From Bacillota bacterium (GTDB taxonomy: Bacteria; Bacillota; Clostridia; Christensenellales; Aristaeellaceae): a DNA stretch of 28,756 nt. Of the stretch, positions 18,271 through 25,204 are shown one piece after another (position 1 is the first letter of the stretch; the number at the start of each line of letters is the position of its first letter). The notes under the pieces were generated by a model. That model searched no databases. It was not told the origin of the DNA and saw only the letters and a list, made by a program, of their open reading frames with translations. A program made the position numbers and the translations under genes. The stretch covers positions 1-28,756 of the forward strand of contig JAEYPB010000097.1 of assembly GCA_023411175.1 (NCBI GenBank), written 5' to 3'.

Positions 18271-18701
18271 TGTATACACCCTTTCAGATTGCTGCCCTCC
18301 GGGTCCTCCAGCATGTCCTGAAGTGTTATGCCGTCCACCAGCGCGTTCAACCCATCCCGGACTTTTTTCCAGACTTTTCGGGTCGGGCACGCCTCCACCC
18401 GCTCGCAGGAATCCTCCTCGGTCAGGCAATCGATGATCGTAAGGTTCCCTTCAAGGGTTCTGAGCACCTGGCCGATGGTGATTTCCGACGGCGGGCGCGC
18501 CAGGAGGTAGCCGCCCTGCGCTCCCCGGACGCTTTTGACCAGCCCTTCGCGCCTGAGCGGTGCGATCAGCTGCTCCAGGTACGCCTCCGGCACGGACTGC
18601 CTTTCGGCAATGGACTTGAGCGGCTGCGGGCCGCTTTCAAACGATTGTGCCAAATCGTACATCGCGTGGATGCCGTACCGGCCTCGCGTCGACAGCTTCA
18701 A
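18267..18701 (-). CDS. Rrf2 family Fe-S-sensing transcriptional regulator (IscR-like)
   Basis: A 144-residue winged-helix regulator. The N-terminal MKLSTRGRYGIHAMYDLA and VKSVRGAQGGYLLARPP are family hallmarks of the DNA-binding domain. Three cysteines, Cys92, Cys99 and Cys105 (C-x6-C-x5-C), match the cluster-binding set of IscR. It therefore probably senses Fe-S status and represses its own nifS-nifU operon when clusters are plentiful. The start is TTG, with a strong GGAGG 7 bases upstream. The stop overlaps the nifS ATG. An inverted repeat around its promoter (18726-18790) is a candidate operator. The regulatory logic is inferred from the family and the operon. Confidence 0.93.
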   Translation of the reverse strand: MKLSTRGRYGIHAMYDLAQSFESGPQPLKSIAERQSVPEAYLEQLIAPLRREGLVKSVRGAQGGYLLARPPSEITIGQVLRTLEGNLTIIDCLTEEDSCERVEACPTRKVWKKVRDGLNALVDGITLQDMLEDPEGSNLKGCIQ

Positions 18702-18725
18702 ACCAGCCCCTCCAATCCTGACCTT

Positions 18726-18790
18726 TTTTGTCGGCTTTCATGGATATTATAATCTCCTGCGCCGATCCTCGTCAAGCATTTCCGACAAAA
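18726..18790. repeat. Inverted repeat bracketing the rrf2 promoter, candidate operator pair
   Basis: TTTTGTCGG (18726-18734) and CCGACAAAA (18782-18790) are perfect inverted copies on either side of the rrf2 promoter. A regulator bound at both could block it, and autoregulation by the Rrf2 protein is the natural guess. Confidence 0.45.
18746..18775 (-). promoter_or_regulatory. Promoter of the rrf2-nifS-nifU operon
   Basis: On the minus strand, TTGACG (18775-18770), an 18-base gap and a perfect TATAAT (18751-18746), 45 bases before the TTG start. Confidence 0.82.
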
Positions 18791-18887
18791 TTAATATGCT
18801 TTAAAAGGTGAATTTGGGGGCAGCGACACTGAACCCGGATCGGCGCGGCGCGAAAGGATTAAGGCCGGATCGCAGGCGATAAAACAG

Positions 18888-18910
18888 GCTTTCGGCACAC
18901 AGCCGAAAGC
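18888..18910. terminator. Hairpin of uncertain role in the rrf2-ogt gap
   Basis: A perfect 9-bp stem, GCTTTCGGC with GCCGAAAGC around ACACA. On the plus strand a T6 run follows only after a 10-base spacer; on the minus strand CTGTTTTAT follows. It is a weak terminator candidate in either direction. Confidence 0.4.
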
Positions 18911-18963
18911 GGGGGGAAGCTTTTTTGCATTTGGCGGCCCTTCTGTTGCGGGCAGGGAAACTG

Positions 18964-18972
18964 TGGTATACT
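18964..18972 (+). promoter_or_regulatory. Extended -10 promoter upstream of ogt
   Basis: TGGTATACT has the TG-n-TATACT form of an extended -10 box. There is no good -35 at standard spacing (TTGCGG lies 15 bases upstream). Transcription would start near 18979, about 195 bases before the ogt ATG. Confidence 0.5.
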
Positions 18973-18978
18973 TATAAG

Positions 18979-19174
18979 CAGGGTCGCTCTCATCGGGCGC
19001 GGCGATTCAGCGCTTGAGCGGCGAATCGCACACCGCCCGTTTGTCGGTTTTGGGCAGGAACCCGAGGGTTCGCTCGAGGCATTCAAAAAGCGGCATCTAT
19101 TGCCGCTGGCGCGGCGCACTTGAGAAAGAAGATCCAGCTGCGCCTCCCGTTCAACCATACAAGGGGGTAGGACT
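18979..19174 (+). ncRNA. Structured leader or small RNA candidate before ogt
   Basis: About 195 bases with no ATG and no supported frame, but several hairpins: CGGGCG...CGCCCG enclosing GCGATTC...GAATCGC (18994-19039), GAACCC/GGGTTC (19058-19071), and AGCGGCA/TGCCGCT around TCTAT (19089-19107). An extended -10 box sits just upstream. I do not recognise a known RNA family. 6S-like RNA was considered but the terminal stem is not evident. It may be a long structured 5' leader of ogt or a separate small RNA. Confidence 0.3.
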
Positions 19175-19657
19175 ATGCGATACAGGATGATGTTCGCAAC
19201 CGAGGTCGGGGAAATCTGGCTTTGCGAGGAGGACGGGGCGCTCGCGCGCATCTCGCTGCCGGGCGAGGCCGCGCCGGAGGGAGAGACGCGTCAGACGCCG
19301 CTGCTGACCAGGGCCGCCGCGCAGCTGACCGAGTACTTTATGGGGCGGCGCGCTTTCTTTGATTTGCCCCTCGCGCCCGAGGGCACGGAGTTTCAGAAGG
19401 CGGTCTGGACCGCGCTGGCCGCGATCCCCATGGGCGAGACACGAAGCTACGGCGAAATCGCCCGCGCAGTCGGAAGACCGAAGGCGTCCCGGGCGGTTGG
19501 GGCGGCCAACCACAGAAATCCGCTGCCCATCGTGATCCCCTGCCACCGGGTGATCGGCGCGAACGGGGCGATGGTGGGCTACGGCGGCGGCCTAAAGCTG
19601 AAGGAGACGCTGCTCGGGCTGGAGGCGCGCTACCGGGCGGGCCAGGGCGAGACCTGA
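19175..19657 (+). CDS. ogt: Methylated-DNA-protein-cysteine methyltransferase
   Basis: A 160-residue suicide repair protein that removes alkyl groups from O6-alkylguanine onto its own cysteine. The acceptor motif IPCHRV is present, preceded by SYGEIARAVGRPKASRAVGAAN (the helix-turn-helix with the arginine finger) and followed by GYGGGLKLKETLLGLE. The N-terminal domain is short, as in Ogt/MGMT proteins, with no Ada-type regulatory domain. AAGGGGG sits 8 bases before the ATG. The 3' end overlaps the convergent HAD gene by 28 bases. Assignment is secure. Confidence 0.96.
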   Translation: MRYRMMFATEVGEIWLCEEDGALARISLPGEAAPEGETRQTPLLTRAAAQLTEYFMGRRAFFDLPLAPEGTEFQKAVWTALAAIPMGETRSYGEIARAVGRPKASRAVGAANHRNPLPIVIPCHRVIGANGAMVGYGGGLKLKETLLGLEARYRAGQGET

Positions 19658-20178
19658 TCGCCCCTGACCAGGTACGCGCGGGCGGCCGCCTTTGCAAGCG
19701 GCGCGTCGCTCATCGAGTCCGAATAGAATTCGGAAATCTCGGCGGCTCCGAATTCTGAACGAAAGCGGCGAAGCTTTTCCTCGCCGTCGCAATTTCTGCC
19801 GACGTAGGCGCCGGTCTTCGGATCGACCCTGGAGGCGATCAGCCTGGGACAGACCGGGCGCAAAAGAAACTCCGGCCCGGCGGAGATGACGAGGTCGTCC
19901 GGCCGCTTTTGCGCAAGGTACCAGGGCTTGATATGGCCCGCGTTTTCCGCCCAGAAGGCTGCGACCTCGGCCTCGACGTCCGGGACGTCCCGAAGGAAGC
20001 CGAACAGGCGGCTCTTGAAGCCGGTCTTGTCGGTTTTTCCGGTCAGGAGCAGCAGCGCCTCAAATGAAACCACCGGAAGCCGCCGCGCGATCAGAGGGTG
20101 GCGCTTCAGGCAGAACCCAAAAAAGCGCGCCGTGGAATCGCCGCGAAAGATTGTGTTGTCAAAATCATAGACGTTCAT
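19630..20178 (-). CDS. HAD family phosphatase (HAD-IB, SerB-like)
   Basis: A 182-residue haloacid-dehalogenase-type phosphatase. The nucleophile motif DFDNTIF (Asp5, Asp7) opens the protein. Motif II is the serine of LVISAGPEFLL, the lysine of GEEKLRRF fits motif III, and FYSDSMSDAPLAKAA supplies the final acidic motif. The layout and helical cap match the HAD-IB group, which includes phosphoserine phosphatase and lipid-phosphate phosphatases. The substrate cannot be told. The ATG at 20178 is taken because the nucleophile motif follows at once, though no clear ribosome binding site is visible. It overlaps the end of ogt tail to tail by 28 bases. Confidence 0.87.
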   Translation of the reverse strand: MNVYDFDNTIFRGDSTARFFGFCLKRHPLIARRLPVVSFEALLLLTGKTDKTGFKSRLFGFLRDVPDVEAEVAAFWAENAGHIKPWYLAQKRPDDLVISAGPEFLLRPVCPRLIASRVDPKTGAYVGRNCDGEEKLRRFRSEFGAAEISEFYSDSMSDAPLAKAAARAYLVRGDQVSPWPAR

Positions 20179-20219
20179 GGCGTTACTGATTCTACGCGGA
20201 AAGGTCGTTTTCCTGCCGC

Positions 20220-20248
20220 TTGCGCGATGTTCCCGGGGTGTATATAAT
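20220..20248 (+). promoter_or_regulatory. Promoter of the site-2 protease-scpA operon
   Basis: TTGCGC (20220-20225), a 17-base gap and a perfect TATAAT (20243-20248), 41 bases before the chosen ATG at 20289. Confidence 0.78.
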
Positions 20249-20288
20249 AGAAACAAGGCCGCGCGGCGGCGAGATTGGAGACGAACGC

Positions 20289-21062
20289 ATGCTGATTCAA
20301 GCGTTTCAGGGTGGATTCGACTTCGGGTCCTTCATACGGCAGTTGCTTTTAAGCGTTCCGCCTTTTATTTTGGCCCTTTCGATGCACGAGGCGGCCCACG
20401 CATGGGTGGCCTACCGCTGTGGTGACCCGACGGCCAAGTACCTCGGGCGGCTGACGCTCAACCCCTTCGCCCACATCGACCCCGTCGGCTTTCTGATGCT
20501 CTTTGTGGTGGGCTTCGGCTGGGCGAAGCCGGTGCCCGTCAACCCGAACAATTTCCGCAACCTGCGGCGGGACGACATCAAGGTATCGCTGGCGGGCATC
20601 ACCGCCAACCTTCTGATGTTCGTCGTCGGCTGCCTCATGATGTTTGTCATGCTGCTCATCGCCTTTGGACAGATTCCGGCCGGGGCGCTGCCCAGTTCCG
20701 AGGCTTCGATGCTGATCCGCTCCCCCGAAAGCTACGGCTACGCGGTGGTGGCGTCGCTGCTTGGCGACGTGGGCGGCTACATCTATTTGATGCTTCTGAT
20801 CTTTACCACCATCAATCTGACGCTGGCGGTGTTCAACCTGCTGCCGGTGCCGCCGCTGGACGGCTACCATGTGCTCAACGACCTGGTGCTGCGCCGTCAG
20901 GTCTTCGCGCCGCAGAAGGCCGCGATGGCCGGGCAGATTCTGCTGCTGGCGCTGATCTTCACCGGAGCGCTGGGAAAGCTCCTTGGCGCGGTGCACACGA
21001 GCGCGCTGGCCGGCGCGGGCATGGCGTTTGAGGCGCTGTTCCGGCTGCTGAACATCATCTAG
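20289..21062 (+). CDS. Site-2 protease family membrane metalloprotease (M50)
   Basis: A 257-residue intramembrane zinc protease of peptidase family M50 (the YwhC/Rv-type minimal group). The zinc site HEAAH is at residues 33-37 inside the first membrane helix, and the third ligand is Asp191 in NLLPVPPLDGYHVL. GRLTLNPFAHIDPVGF and GWAKPVPVNPNNF between them are typical of the group. No PDZ domain is present, and five or six membrane helices fit. The ATG at 20289 lies downstream of the promoter with GGAG 8 bases before it. It precedes scpA by only 10 bases, an arrangement I know from other Firmicutes. The substrate is unknown. Confidence 0.93.
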   Translation: MLIQAFQGGFDFGSFIRQLLLSVPPFILALSMHEAAHAWVAYRCGDPTAKYLGRLTLNPFAHIDPVGFLMLFVVGFGWAKPVPVNPNNFRNLRRDDIKVSLAGITANLLMFVVGCLMMFVMLLIAFGQIPAGALPSSEASMLIRSPESYGYAVVASLLGDVGGYIYLMLLIFTTINLTLAVFNLLPVPPLDGYHVLNDLVLRRQVFAPQKAAMAGQILLLALIFTGALGKLLGAVHTSALAGAGMAFEALFRLLNII

Positions 21063-21072
21063 GAGGGCGCGC

Positions 21073-21789
21073 ATGTACGTCGTTTCGCTGAAGCAGTTTG
21101 ACGGCCCGCTCGATCTTTTGCTGACGCTGATCTCCCGAGCCAAGATCGACATCAAAGACATCTTCCTGTCGGAGATCACCGAGCAGTACCTTATGTCCAT
21201 GGCGGGCGTGGACGAGCTCGACATGGACTCGGCCAGCGAGTTTTTGCAGATGGCCGCGACGCTGCTTGAAATCAAGTCCCGCACGCTCCTGCCGGTGCCG
21301 CCCCGCGCGCCGGAGGATGAAGAAGAGACCCCGGAGGAGGCGCTGATCCGCCGCCTCACCGAGTACAAGGCCTTCAAGGAACTGGGCGAGCGGATGCAGG
21401 TGCTTGAAAAAGAGGCGCGGGACCGGCTGACGAAGCTGCCGGAGGAATACCCGCTGCCGCCGCCCACCTACGAGTTGACCGGGCTCACGCTGGAGGCGCT
21501 GACCGCCGCCTTCGAGCGGGTTATAAGGCGCGCGGAGGCCCACGAGGACGCGCAGCGCAAAATCAGCCACGAGATTCGGCGGGACGTGTACACGATGCAG
21601 AGCTGCATGAGCCGCATCCAGAAGCGCCTCTCCAAGGGCAATGCACGGTTTTCCGAACTGTTTGAGGATGTTCCCGGCAAGGTCGAGCTGGTCAGCGTTT
21701 TTCTGGCGCTGCTGGAGCTTCTGCGTCTCGGCCTCGTCCGGGTAAAGCAGGCGGCCATTTACGGCGAGATCGACCTGACTGCGGCATGA
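21073..21789 (+). CDS. scpA: Segregation and condensation protein A
   Basis: ScpA is the kleisin that bridges SMC heads and, with ScpB, forms the bacterial condensin used for chromosome folding and segregation. The 238-residue length is normal. The N-terminal FDGPLDLLLTLISRAKIDIKDIFLSEITEQYL, the ASEFLQMAATLLEIKSRTLLP helix and the C-terminal winged-helix stretch FLALLELLRLGLVRVKQ are clear hallmarks, with an acidic stretch at about residues 80-90. AGGAGG lies 6 bases before the ATG. scpB, which usually follows, is absent: a terminator and a convergent gene come next. Confidence 0.96.
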   Translation: MYVVSLKQFDGPLDLLLTLISRAKIDIKDIFLSEITEQYLMSMAGVDELDMDSASEFLQMAATLLEIKSRTLLPVPPRAPEDEEETPEEALIRRLTEYKAFKELGERMQVLEKEARDRLTKLPEEYPLPPPTYELTGLTLEALTAAFERVIRRAEAHEDAQRKISHEIRRDVYTMQSCMSRIQKRLSKGNARFSELFEDVPGKVELVSVFLALLELLRLGLVRVKQAAIYGEIDLTAA

Positions 21790-21794
21790 CAAAA

Positions 21795-21832
21795 CCGCCC
21801 CGTCCGAAAATGGACGGGGCGGCGAATTTTTT
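21795..21832. terminator. Terminator between scpA and the FMN reductase
   Basis: An 11-bp stem, CCGCCCCGTCC (21795-21805) with GGACGGGGCGG (21812-21822), followed by CGAATTTTTT. On the minus strand the stem is followed by TTTTG, so it may serve both convergent genes. Confidence 0.85.
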
Positions 21833-21834
21833 GT

Positions 21835-22383
21835 TTAGAACTTTTCGAACCAGGCGGCCAGCGCGTCGATGTAGTCCTTCAGGAACGACTTCAGCGAGTC
21901 GCTGGTCAGGTCGCCCTTGTCGTCTACCGAGGACATGATGCCGCCCACGTAGGCCTCCGGCTGCTGCATCACCGGCACGTTCACGAAGGACAACACCTGA
22001 CGCAGGTGATGGTTTGCGCCGAATCCGCCGATGGCGCCGATGGATACGCTGACCACGCCGGCGGGCTTGCCATTCCAGACGCTGGCGCCATAGGGACGGG
22101 AGCCGATGTCCAGCGCGTTCTTGAGCGCCGCGGGGATTGAGCGGTTGTGTTCTGGGGTCATGAACAGGAAGCCGTCCAGCGCGCGAACCTCGTCCCGGAA
22201 CTTCACGTAGGACTCGGGCGGGCTATTGTCAAAATCCTGATTGTACAGCGGCAGATGGCCGATGTCAATGAACTTGAGGTCGAGATGTGCGGGCGCAACC
22301 TTTGCCAGATACCGCGCCACGCTGTCGTTATAGGAGCCATTACGCAGACTGCCGACGAATACGCCGATTGTCTTTTTTTTCAT
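21835..22383 (-). CDS. NADPH-dependent FMN reductase family protein
   Basis: A 182-residue flavodoxin-fold oxidoreductase related to ChrR/YieF and azobenzene reductases, which reduce quinones, chromate or azo compounds using NAD(P)H. The phosphate-binding loop GSLRNGSYN (residues 11-19), the MTPEHNRSIPAALKNALD block (usually PEYN) and the GGFGANHHLRQVL segment are family marks. AAGGAGGT lies 8 bases before the ATG. It stands alone, convergent with scpA and separated from lrgB by 181 bases. The physiological substrate cannot be told. Confidence 0.92.
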   Translation of the reverse strand: MKKKTIGVFVGSLRNGSYNDSVARYLAKVAPAHLDLKFIDIGHLPLYNQDFDNSPPESYVKFRDEVRALDGFLFMTPEHNRSIPAALKNALDIGSRPYGASVWNGKPAGVVSVSIGAIGGFGANHHLRQVLSFVNVPVMQQPEAYVGGIMSSVDDKGDLTSDSLKSFLKDYIDALAAWFEKF

Positions 22384-22487
22384 TTTGGAGCACCTCCTTG
22401 ATCTTAGTCTATATTTCCCCGGAGAACCCGGTTTTGAAACGCGGCGGCGCTTTTTTCTCTGTTAAATGCCCCCGCCGCCACTTTTTC

Positions 22488-22518
22488 AAAAAAAGCGCTC
22501 CCGCCGGGAAAGAGGCGG
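22488..22518 (-). terminator. Possible terminator of lrgAB
   Basis: On the minus strand, CCGCC (22518-22514) pairs with GGCGG (22505-22501) after the lrgB stop, then a short spacer and a seven-T run (22494-22488). The spacer makes it only a moderate candidate. The 181-base gap also holds GGCGGCG/CGCCGCC inverted repeats (about 22444-22479). Confidence 0.35.
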
Positions 22519-22564
22519 TGCAAACGAGAGGGAAGGCCAATACCGTCCTTCGCTCGTAGCGCGG

Positions 22565-23257
22565 CTAATGGAACTGTGCGAAGAACGACGCGGCGGCCGC
22601 GGTCAAAAGGCCGCATACGGTGATGGCGAGCGAGCTCATGGCGCCTTCCACCTCGCCGATTTCCATCGCCCGCGCGGTGCCGACAGCGTGGGCGGCGGTG
22701 CCCAGCGAGAGCCCCTTCGCGATGGGGTGGCGGATGCGCAGAGCGCGGAAAAGCCCTTCCGCGATCACGTTTCCCAGAATACCGGTGACGATGATCACCG
22801 CCACGGTGATGGACGCGATGCCGCCCAGCGATTCGCTGACGCCGATTCCGATGGCGGTGGTGATGGATTTGGGCAGCAGCGTCACGTATTCGGCGTGGCT
22901 CAGGCGGAACAGCTTTGAAAGCGCCAGCACCGAGACGAAGCTGGCCAGAACGCCCGAAAGGATGCCCGCCGCCAGCGCCGCGAGGTTTCGGCGGAGCAGC
23001 GTCAGCTGTTCATACAGCGGCACGGCGAGGCAGACCGTGGCCGGTGTCAGAAGGTAGGAAATGTGTTTCGCGCCCGCATAGTAGCTTTTGTAGTCCACGC
23101 CCAAAAGGCAGACGGCGGCGGTGGTCAGGAGGATGGCGATCAAAAGCGGGTTCAGAACCGCAAGGCGGAAGCGGATCTGCAAAAGCCTTCCGATTTCGTA
23201 GGCGGCGAGGCTCAACACCACGCCGAAGTACACGGACTCGGTGAAAAAAGCATTCAT
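22565..23257 (-). CDS. lrgB: LrgB family membrane protein
   Basis: A 230-residue membrane protein of the LrgB/CidB family. The pair LrgA/LrgB has been tied to control of murein hydrolases and cell lysis, and relatives to pyruvate or glycolate transport. The FRLAVLNPLLIAI opening region, the LLPKSITTAIGIGVSESLGGI segment and the closing GLSLGTAAHAVGTARAMEIGEVEGAMSSLAI are signature stretches; about six helices fit. The ATG overlaps the lrgA stop by four bases (ATGA). No LytSR-type regulator is adjacent. The family is secure, the physiological role is not. Confidence 0.94.
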   Translation of the reverse strand: MNAFFTESVYFGVVLSLAAYEIGRLLQIRFRLAVLNPLLIAILLTTAAVCLLGVDYKSYYAGAKHISYLLTPATVCLAVPLYEQLTLLRRNLAALAAGILSGVLASFVSVLALSKLFRLSHAEYVTLLPKSITTAIGIGVSESLGGIASITVAVIIVTGILGNVIAEGLFRALRIRHPIAKGLSLGTAAHAVGTARAMEIGEVEGAMSSLAITVCGLLTAAAASFFAQFH

Positions 23258-23616
23258 TTTTTCGCCCTCTTTTCGCTGAAGAGGATGACGCCCTGGGTGG
23301 CGTGCCCGGTGACCGCCATGACGACGACGGTGGAGACGACCGTGATGACGCCCACCGGCAGGATCACCGGCCGCAGCGTTTCCCAGGACTCCAGAAGGCC
23401 CACCGCCGCGGGGATGAACATCACCGGCATGATTTCAATGAGAAAGCGCGCGGCGTCGTTCACCTGGCGGGGCTTAACAATGCCCAGGCACAGCGCCGTG
23501 AACATCAGGATCAGCCCGTACACGCTGGCGGGGATGGGGAAGGGGATCAGCGCCCTGAGCCCTTCGCCCAGAAAGGAAATGGACGCGATTATGAGAAATT
23601 GCCGGATGAGCTTCAC
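23254..23616 (-). CDS. lrgA: LrgA/CidA family membrane protein
   Basis: A 120-residue holin-like membrane protein, the partner of LrgB. The pattern SFLGEGLRALIPFPIPASVYGLILMF followed by helices and LIEIMPVMFIPAAVGLLESWE is characteristic, and about four helices fit. GTG at 23616 is taken as start because the domain begins there and GGGAG lies 9 bases upstream; the open frame runs further but without similarity. It is coupled to lrgB by an ATGA overlap and probably transcribed from 23648-23676. Confidence 0.92.
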   Translation of the reverse strand: MKLIRQFLIIASISFLGEGLRALIPFPIPASVYGLILMFTALCLGIVKPRQVNDAARFLIEIMPVMFIPAAVGLLESWETLRPVILPVGVITVVSTVVVMAVTGHATQGVILFSEKRAKK

Positions 23617-23647
23617 AGACCCACGCTCCCGAAACCGTATATGAGCC

Positions 23648-23676
23648 ATTATACCAGTGCATTTTGAATTCTTCGA
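23648..23676 (-). promoter_or_regulatory. Promoter of lrgAB
   Basis: A perfect TATAAT on the minus strand (23653-23648), 17 bases after a weak TCGAAG -35 (23676-23671). It is 31 bases before the GTG. Confidence 0.55.
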
Positions 23677-23696
23677 GCATATTGGAGGCGGAGACA

Positions 23697-23731
23697 AAAT
23701 TTGCGCCCCGCGCATATCGCGCGGGGCGCAA
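23697..23731 (-). terminator. Terminator of the gcv operon
   Basis: A perfect 13-bp stem, TTGCGCCCCGCGC (23701-23713) with GCGCGGGGCGCAA (23719-23731). On the minus strand it is followed by ATTTT, 35 bases after the gcvPB stop. Confidence 0.8.
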
Positions 23732-23765
23732 GCAGGAAATCCGCGTGAAGATTGCCGTCGGTGTC

Positions 23766-25202
23766 TCAGTCCGGGAACTGGTAGCGGATGCGCGGGTTCC
23801 GGGCGGCGGCCACTTCGTCCGGGCGGCCGATGGGCGCGTTGACCGGGCAGGCCTTTACGCCCTCCGGGTCGGAATGGGCGCGGTCGTAGATCTCATTCAG
23901 CACGCGCACGGCCTCATCCAGCGTCTCGCGGGATTCGGTTTCGGTGGGCTCCACCATCAGCGCTTCGTGCACGATCATCGGGAAGTACATGGTCGGCGGG
24001 TGCATGCCCTGATCGAGCATGGCCTTCGCCACGTCCAGCGCGCTGACGCCGGTTTCCTTTTTGAGCTTTTCCAGCGACATCACGAATTCATGCATGCAGA
24101 TCTCGCCGGAGGCCATATCGTAACGGCCCTTCAGCTTCGCCATCATGTAGTTGGCGTTCATGACCGCGGTCGTCGCGGCAAGGGGGATGCCGTCCGCGCC
24201 CAGCGTCATCGCGTAGGCGAGGGCCCGGATCAGCACCAGGAAGTTTCCGTAGAAAGATTTTACCGCGCCGATGGAGCGCTCCGGCATGACGAACCGGTAG
24301 CCTTCCGGGGTTTTTTCCACCTGCGGGCCCGGCAGGAAGGGCCGGAGAATCTCCTTGACGCCCACCGCGCCCGCGCCCGGCCCGCCGCCGCCATGCGGGG
24401 TGGCAAAGGTCTTGTGCAGGTTCAGGTGCACCACATCAAAACCCATGTCGCCGGGGCGCACGATGCCCATGATGGCGTTGAGGTTCGCGCCGTCGTAGTA
24501 GTTGAGGCCGCCCGCCTCGTGGACGATGCGGGTAATCTCGACGATGTTTTTGTCAAAGATGCCCAGCGTGTTGGGGTTGGTCAGCATCAGCCCCGCCGTG
24601 TCCGGCCCTACCGCCTTTTGAAGGGCAACGAGGTCCACGCAGCCGTCCGGGCCCGAGGGGATCGACACCACCTGCATCCCGGCCATCGCGGCGGAGGCGG
24701 GGTTGGTGCCGTGGGCGGAGTCCGGTACGATCACCTTCGTGCGGCCAAAGTCACCCCGCGCCGCATGATAGGCCTTGATCATGAGAAGCCCCGTCTGCTC
24801 GCCGTGTGCGCCGGCGGCGGGCTGGAAGGTCATGTCCGCCATGCCGGTCACTTCGCACAGGATGCCGCGCAGCCGGTCCAGAACCTCCAAGGAGCCCTGA
24901 ACGTCTGCCTCCGGCTGCAGCGGGTGCGCGCCGGTGAAGCCGGGAAGCGAGGCCATCTCGTCGTTGATCTTGGGGTTGTACTTCATCGTGCAGGAGCCCA
25001 GCGGGTAGAAACCGTCGTTGACGCCGTGGGTGCGCCCGGCGAGGGCGGTGTAGTGGCGGCTGATCTCGGTCTCGCTGAGGGACGCGAGGCGCGCGGGGCG
25101 CCTCCGCAGAAGGCACTCGTCGATGGCCGGAGCGGGGACGTCCAGCTTGGGGAGGATGGAGAGCCCGCGGCCGGGCGCGCCCTTTTCAAACAGAAGCTTC
25201 AT
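23766..25202 (-). CDS. gcvPB: Glycine dehydrogenase (decarboxylating) subunit 2
   Basis: The C-terminal half of the split P protein, which decarboxylates glycine with PLP and passes the aminomethyl group to the lipoyl arm of GcvH. At 478 residues it is normal. The PLP lysine is Lys264 in LNLHKTFATPHGGGGPG. Other marks are FYPLGSCTMKYNPK, PAAGAHGEQTGLL, DSAHGTNPASA and TNPNTLGIF. GAAGGGGG lies 9 bases before the ATG, and only 2 bases separate it from gcvPA, fitting the alpha2-beta2 enzyme. It is the last gene before a strong terminator; the L protein is not here. Confidence 0.97.
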   Translation of the reverse strand: MKLLFEKGAPGRGLSILPKLDVPAPAIDECLLRRRPARLASLSETEISRHYTALAGRTHGVNDGFYPLGSCTMKYNPKINDEMASLPGFTGAHPLQPEADVQGSLEVLDRLRGILCEVTGMADMTFQPAAGAHGEQTGLLMIKAYHAARGDFGRTKVIVPDSAHGTNPASAAMAGMQVVSIPSGPDGCVDLVALQKAVGPDTAGLMLTNPNTLGIFDKNIVEITRIVHEAGGLNYYDGANLNAIMGIVRPGDMGFDVVHLNLHKTFATPHGGGGPGAGAVGVKEILRPFLPGPQVEKTPEGYRFVMPERSIGAVKSFYGNFLVLIRALAYAMTLGADGIPLAATTAVMNANYMMAKLKGRYDMASGEICMHEFVMSLEKLKKETGVSALDVAKAMLDQGMHPPTMYFPMIVHEALMVEPTETESRETLDEAVRVLNEIYDRAHSDPEGVKACPVNAPIGRPDEVAAARNPRIRYQFPD

Positions 25203-25204
25203 AT

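Noticed and set aside
18979..19174. 6S RNA, SRP RNA, tmRNA or RNase P RNA in the ogt leader
   Set aside because: The conserved sequence blocks of SRP RNA, tmRNA and RNase P RNA are not seen, and the long terminal stem expected of 6S RNA is not evident. Kept only as an unnamed structured region.
18859..19251. A 130-codon minus-strand frame across the rrf2-ogt gap
   Set aside because: It overlaps the start of ogt, has no ribosome binding site, and the translation looks like random Ser/Pro/Arg-rich sequence.
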